A stretch of 64,000 nucleotides of DNA. Origin: Curtobacterium sp. VKM Ac-1376. Its GTDB lineage: Bacteria; Actinomycetota; Actinomycetes; Actinomycetales; Microbacteriaceae. Both the position numbers and the translations under genes were made by a program. The stretch's first letter is position 1. Each line of letters starts with the position of its first letter. This document shows positions 61,651 to 64,000 of this stretch, one piece after another. The stretch is from NCBI RefSeq assembly GCF_015351025.1, contig NZ_JADKRV010000007.1:1-64000 (forward strand), read 5' to 3'. A model generated the notes under the pieces. That model saw only the letters and a list, made by a program, of their open reading frames with translations. It searched no databases and was not told the origin of the DNA.

Positions 61651-62136
61651 TCAGGTCCGCGCGATCGGCGCCGCGACGGCCTCGGTGATGCGCGCCAGGT
61701 CCGTCGGCGCCACCTCGATGTCGAAGCCGCGACGGCCACCGGACACGAAGATGCTCGCGTACGACAGCGCGGTCTCGTCGAGGACCGTCCGGAGCCGGGT
61801 CTTCTGGCCGACCGGGCTGATGCCGCCGACGACGTACCCGGTGCGCTTCTCGGCGAGTGCGGGGTCTGCCAGTGTCGCCTTCTTGCCGCCGACCGCCGCG
61901 GCGATGGCCTTGAGGTCGAGCCGGTTCGCCACGGGCACGATCGCGACGGCGAGGGTGCCGTCGACCGACACGACGAGGGTCTTGAAGACCTGCTCCTCGC
62001 GCAGCCCGAGGGCCGCTGCGGCTTCTTCGCCGAAGTTGGTGGCGCTCTCGTGGTGCTCGTACAGGTGGGGCGTGTACGGAACCCCTGCCGCCTCGAGCGC
62101 GACGGTCGCTGGGGTGCTCGGCGAACCTGCGGTCAT
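61651..62136 (-). CDS. ybaK: Cys-tRNA(Pro)/Cys-tRNA(Cys) deacylase, YbaK/EbsC type
   Basis: A 161-residue YbaK-fold editing protein that hydrolyses mischarged Cys-tRNA(Pro). The family lysine is in QVFKTLV and the GGISPVGQKTRL motif is intact. A typical N-terminal YTPHLYEHHESATNFGEEAA precedes them. ATG 62136 is eight bases after GGAGG. It lies upstream of the Clp gene in the same direction, with 115 bases and the HAIR element between. Confidence 0.93.
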   Translation of the reverse strand: MTAGSPSTPATVALEAAGVPYTPHLYEHHESATNFGEEAAAALGLREEQVFKTLVVSVDGTLAVAIVPVANRLDLKAIAAAVGGKKATLADPALAEKRTGYVVGGISPVGQKTRLRTVLDETALSYASIFVSGGRRGFDIEVAPTDLARITEAVAAPIART

Positions 62137-62202
62137 GTGGCGATCCTCCCCCGCGGCACCTTCCGGGCCTCGACGGCACGCGGGCGTTACGCTGAACGGA
62201 CC

Positions 62203-62496
62203 ATGACCGCCGCACTGCTGATCCTCCGCGCCATCGCCGCGCTGGTGCTCGGCGACCCCGCCGCGGGGGTCCTGCCCCTGCTCGCCGTGGCGGCCCTCGG
62301 ACTGACGGCGGTCGCGGTGGCGGTCGTCGTCGCACGACTGCTCGCAGCGGTGCTGGCGGCCGTGCTCGGCCTGGGGTCGACAGGTGTGTCGGACCGGACC
62401 ACGGTCCCCGACCTCGTCGCGCGGATCGGCTGGAGCCATCCGGACGCCGACGGGCACGTGCGGTCGCGGGCACCGGGAGCCATGACCCCGGCCTGA
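62203..62496 (+). CDS. DUF6412-like small membrane protein
   Basis: A 97-residue protein with two hydrophobic segments (about 3-24 and 27-55) and a polar tail with PDLVARIGWSHPDADGHVRSR. Such a protein is commonly found next to the short YidC paralogue in actinobacteria, as here (60 bases apart). The family name is from memory of this arrangement. ATG 62203 follows a -10-like TACGCT by nine bases, so its leader would be about 3 nt. Confidence 0.65.
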   Translation: MTAALLILRAIAALVLGDPAAGVLPLLAVAALGLTAVAVAVVVARLLAAVLAAVLGLGSTGVSDRTTVPDLVARIGWSHPDADGHVRSRAPGAMTPA

Positions 62497-62556
62497 CCAC
62501 CGATCGGTGGCCGGGCCCCTCGTGCACCCCGGCAACCCTCCACCGATCGGAACACC

Positions 62557-63294
62557 TTGGACCTCTCCACCCTGCCCCTCGTCGGCCCGCTGCTGCACGG
62601 CGGCGCTGACCTCGTCGCCGCCCTCACCGCGGCGCTCTCCCCCGTCGTCGGCTCGTTCGCCGCCGCGACCGCGGTCGTGCTCCTCACCCTGGCCGTCCGC
62701 GTCGTGCTGGTCCCGCTGTCCGTCCTGCAGGTGCGGGCCGAACGGGACCGACGGCGCCTCGCACCACAGCTCGCGGCGCTGCGGAAGCGGTACGAGCGCG
62801 ACACCCAGCGCCTGCAGCGGGCGGTCCAGCAGCTGTACACCGACGAGAAGGTCTCGCCGCTGGCCGGTTGCCTGCCCGTCCTGGCGCAGGCGCCGGTGGT
62901 GTCGCTCGTGTACGCGCTGTTCACGCACGCGTCGATCGGCGGCACCGCGAACACCCTGCTGGAGGCCACGCTCGTCGGGGTCCCGCTCGGGCACTCCCTG
63001 ATCGTCACCCTGACGTCGCCGCTCTGGGCGCACGCGTGGGTCGTGCTGGTCCTGCTGGCCGTGCTCGCGCTCGTCGTGGAGCTCAGCCGTCGGTCGAACG
63101 CCCACTGGAACCCGACCCCGGCTCCGGAACCGGGCGTGCCCGGAGCCGCCGCGACGACCGCCGTGGGTCGGTACGTGCCGTTCGTCACGGTCGTGTTCGC
63201 CGCGACCGCACCGCTCGCCGCCGCACTGTACGTCGTCACGAGTGCGGTCTGGACGGCCGGCGAACGCGCCGTGCTGCGACGGGTGGTCCGCTAG
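62557..63294 (+). CDS. Short YidC/Oxa1-family insertase paralogue
   Basis: A 245-residue protein with five membrane segments and the Oxa1 core: the groove arginine in VRVVLVPLSVLQVRAE, then LRKRYERDTQRLQRAVQQLYTDEKVSPLAGCLPVLAQAPV. It is shorter than housekeeping YidC and lacks a basic C-terminal tail, so it is a specialised second copy. The start is TTG 62557 with only a weak GGAA site upstream. Its TAG stop and that of the convergent gene share the palindrome CTAG. Confidence 0.88.
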   Translation: MDLSTLPLVGPLLHGGADLVAALTAALSPVVGSFAAATAVVLLTLAVRVVLVPLSVLQVRAERDRRRLAPQLAALRKRYERDTQRLQRAVQQLYTDEKVSPLAGCLPVLAQAPVVSLVYALFTHASIGGTANTLLEATLVGVPLGHSLIVTLTSPLWAHAWVVLVLLAVLALVVELSRRSNAHWNPTPAPEPGVPGAAATTAVGRYVPFVTVVFAATAPLAAALYVVTSAVWTAGERAVLRRVVR

Positions 63295-63506
63295 CCGCCC
63301 TGGCCCTCCTGCTGCGGCCCCTGGTCGACCGGGTCGTACTCGGAGTCGCGCCCCTGCTCCTCGTCGGCGGTGGGCACGTGACGCTCGGTGCCGGCCCCGC
63401 CGGGGCTCGTCGCGACGTAGTCGGCCGCGCCGGACTGCGTGTCGTGGCTCAGCGGCTCGAGGGTCTCGGGGTCGGCGTCGTGCCGCGGCTCGGATTCGGT
63501 GCTCAT
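63291..63506 (-). CDS. Small acidic disordered protein, 71 residues
   Basis: A Glu/Asp/Gln/Gly-rich protein (for example DTQSGAADYVATSPGGAG and RHVPTADEEQGRDSEYDP) with no hydrophobic segment. The composition differs from GC-shadow frames, and ATG 63506 has GAGGGAGTAGG upstream. The function is unknown; Microbacteriaceae often carry hypothetical proteins of this style. It converges on the YidC paralogue, with a four-base overlap. Confidence 0.7.
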   Translation of the reverse strand: MSTESEPRHDADPETLEPLSHDTQSGAADYVATSPGGAGTERHVPTADEEQGRDSEYDPVDQGPQQEGQGG

Positions 63507-63599
63507 GCGTCACGCCTACTCCCTCGTTCTGGGTGCGCGCGCACGGGTGCCCGGTGCCACGATGGACGGGTCCACACGACCGGCGGAGCTGGGGTGCGC

Positions 63600-64000
63600 A
63601 TGGCCCACGACGACGTGGCAGCGGAACGGGCACGGCTCGAGGCCGTGGCCTGGGGAGCGGGATCGAGCCCCGCCGACGCGGCGCGCGCCCGGATCGCGCT
63701 GCAGGACCTGGAACGCCGGCGGCGGTCGCGGGTGCGTCCGGTCCGGCCGGTGCGGGATCCGCGGCCGGGAGGCACGGCTTCGGTCGGCACGCCCGACCCG
63801 TCCTCGACCCGGTCGCGTCCAGGGCGCGGTTCGACTCCGGCGCGTCCGGCCAGCCGGTCGGGGAACGCGCCCGCAAGCGCGGCCGCGCAGGACCACGAGT
63901 CCGTGTCGGCCGGTGCGCTCATGTCGGACGGCGCGACCGCGCGGGCCGCGGCCGGGGTGTCGGGGGCGACCGACGGCGGTGGGGGCGACCGCGTCGATGG
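63600..64000 (+). CDS. Unknown protein, 3' end beyond the window
   Basis: An open frame from ATG 63600 to the window edge without a stop, at least 133 residues. It begins MAHDDVAAERARLEAVAWG, has an Ala/Arg helix (about 8-45, ARARIALQDLERRRRSR), then a long Pro/Ser/Arg/Gly-rich low-complexity region. GGAG lies 10 bases before the ATG. Only the N-terminus is visible, so no family can be assigned. Confidence 0.5.
   Translation, partial: MAHDDVAAERARLEAVAWGAGSSPADAARARIALQDLERRRRSRVRPVRPVRDPRPGGTASVGTPDPSSTRSRPGRGSTPARPASRSGNAPASAAAQDHESVSAGALMSDGATARAAAGVSGATDGGGGDRVD

Overview
The window is high-GC actinobacterial DNA, about 71-72% G+C by eye. Mycothiol synthesis (MshC), RbpA, PafB/PafC, a three-subunit cytochrome bc complex (QcrCAB) and very many GTG/TTG starts point to Actinomycetia. 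Gene content and protein style fit family Microbacteriaceae, possibly Curtobacterium; the genus is an inference. It is ordinary chromosome: no insertion sequence, prophage, integrase, CRISPR array or plasmid gene was seen.

Layout. 1-2770: a zinc alcohol dehydrogenase, a small membrane-anchored protein and a repeat-rich gap. 2771-2856: tRNA-Leu(GAG). 3017-18155: a stretch that resembles the actinobacterial Pup-proteasome neighbourhood (M20 peptidase, uppP, mshC, PAC2 protein, HAD phosphatase, trmI, FKBP lipoprotein, pafB, pafC, tatC, helY, lnt, rbpA) but has no proteasome or pupylation gene. 18227-25006: SPFH/NfeD pair, two SDR oxidoreductases, Nudix, small membrane proteins, a CopC-like protein, GNAT and an XRE/MmyB-type regulator. 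25034-30055: a glycerol module, dhaKLM on the minus strand divergent from glpF-glpK. 30191-35572: trpD divergent from ctaE-qcrC-qcrA-qcrB. 35757-43689: metallophosphoesterase, Stealth-type sugar-phosphate transferase, an SDR/DUF2867-SGNH-membrane protein operon, deoC, ROK protein and an AbiEi-like protein. 43871-57920 (all minus strand): thrS-HIT, pdxS-pdxT, yebC-ruvCAB, yajC-secD-secF-rhodanese and rel, with apt just upstream of thrS. 58094-64000: two very small genes, an Hsp100 Clp ATPase behind a HAIR heat-shock operator, a YbaK-type deacylase, a DUF6412-like protein, a short YidC paralogue and a gene running off the end.

How the genes work together. dhaKLM and glpFK share one control region for glycerol uptake and dihydroxyacetone phosphorylation. 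ctaE-qcrCAB encode most of the bc1-aa3 respiratory supercomplex. yebC-ruvCAB, yajC-secDF and rel are core DNA repair, protein export and stringent-response units. MshC with an RbpA gene behind a SigR-like promoter suggests thiol-stress control.

The strongest non-genic signals are regulatory or repetitive. At least thirteen genes have a TANNNT-type -10 hexamer 6-8 bases before the start codon, which implies leaderless transcripts. Several families of extragenic palindromes recur, including a perfect 48-bp palindrome at 6711-6758. Two identical operator-like palindromes lie between dhaK and glpF. I found no gene cluster that I would call a new defence or biosynthetic system.
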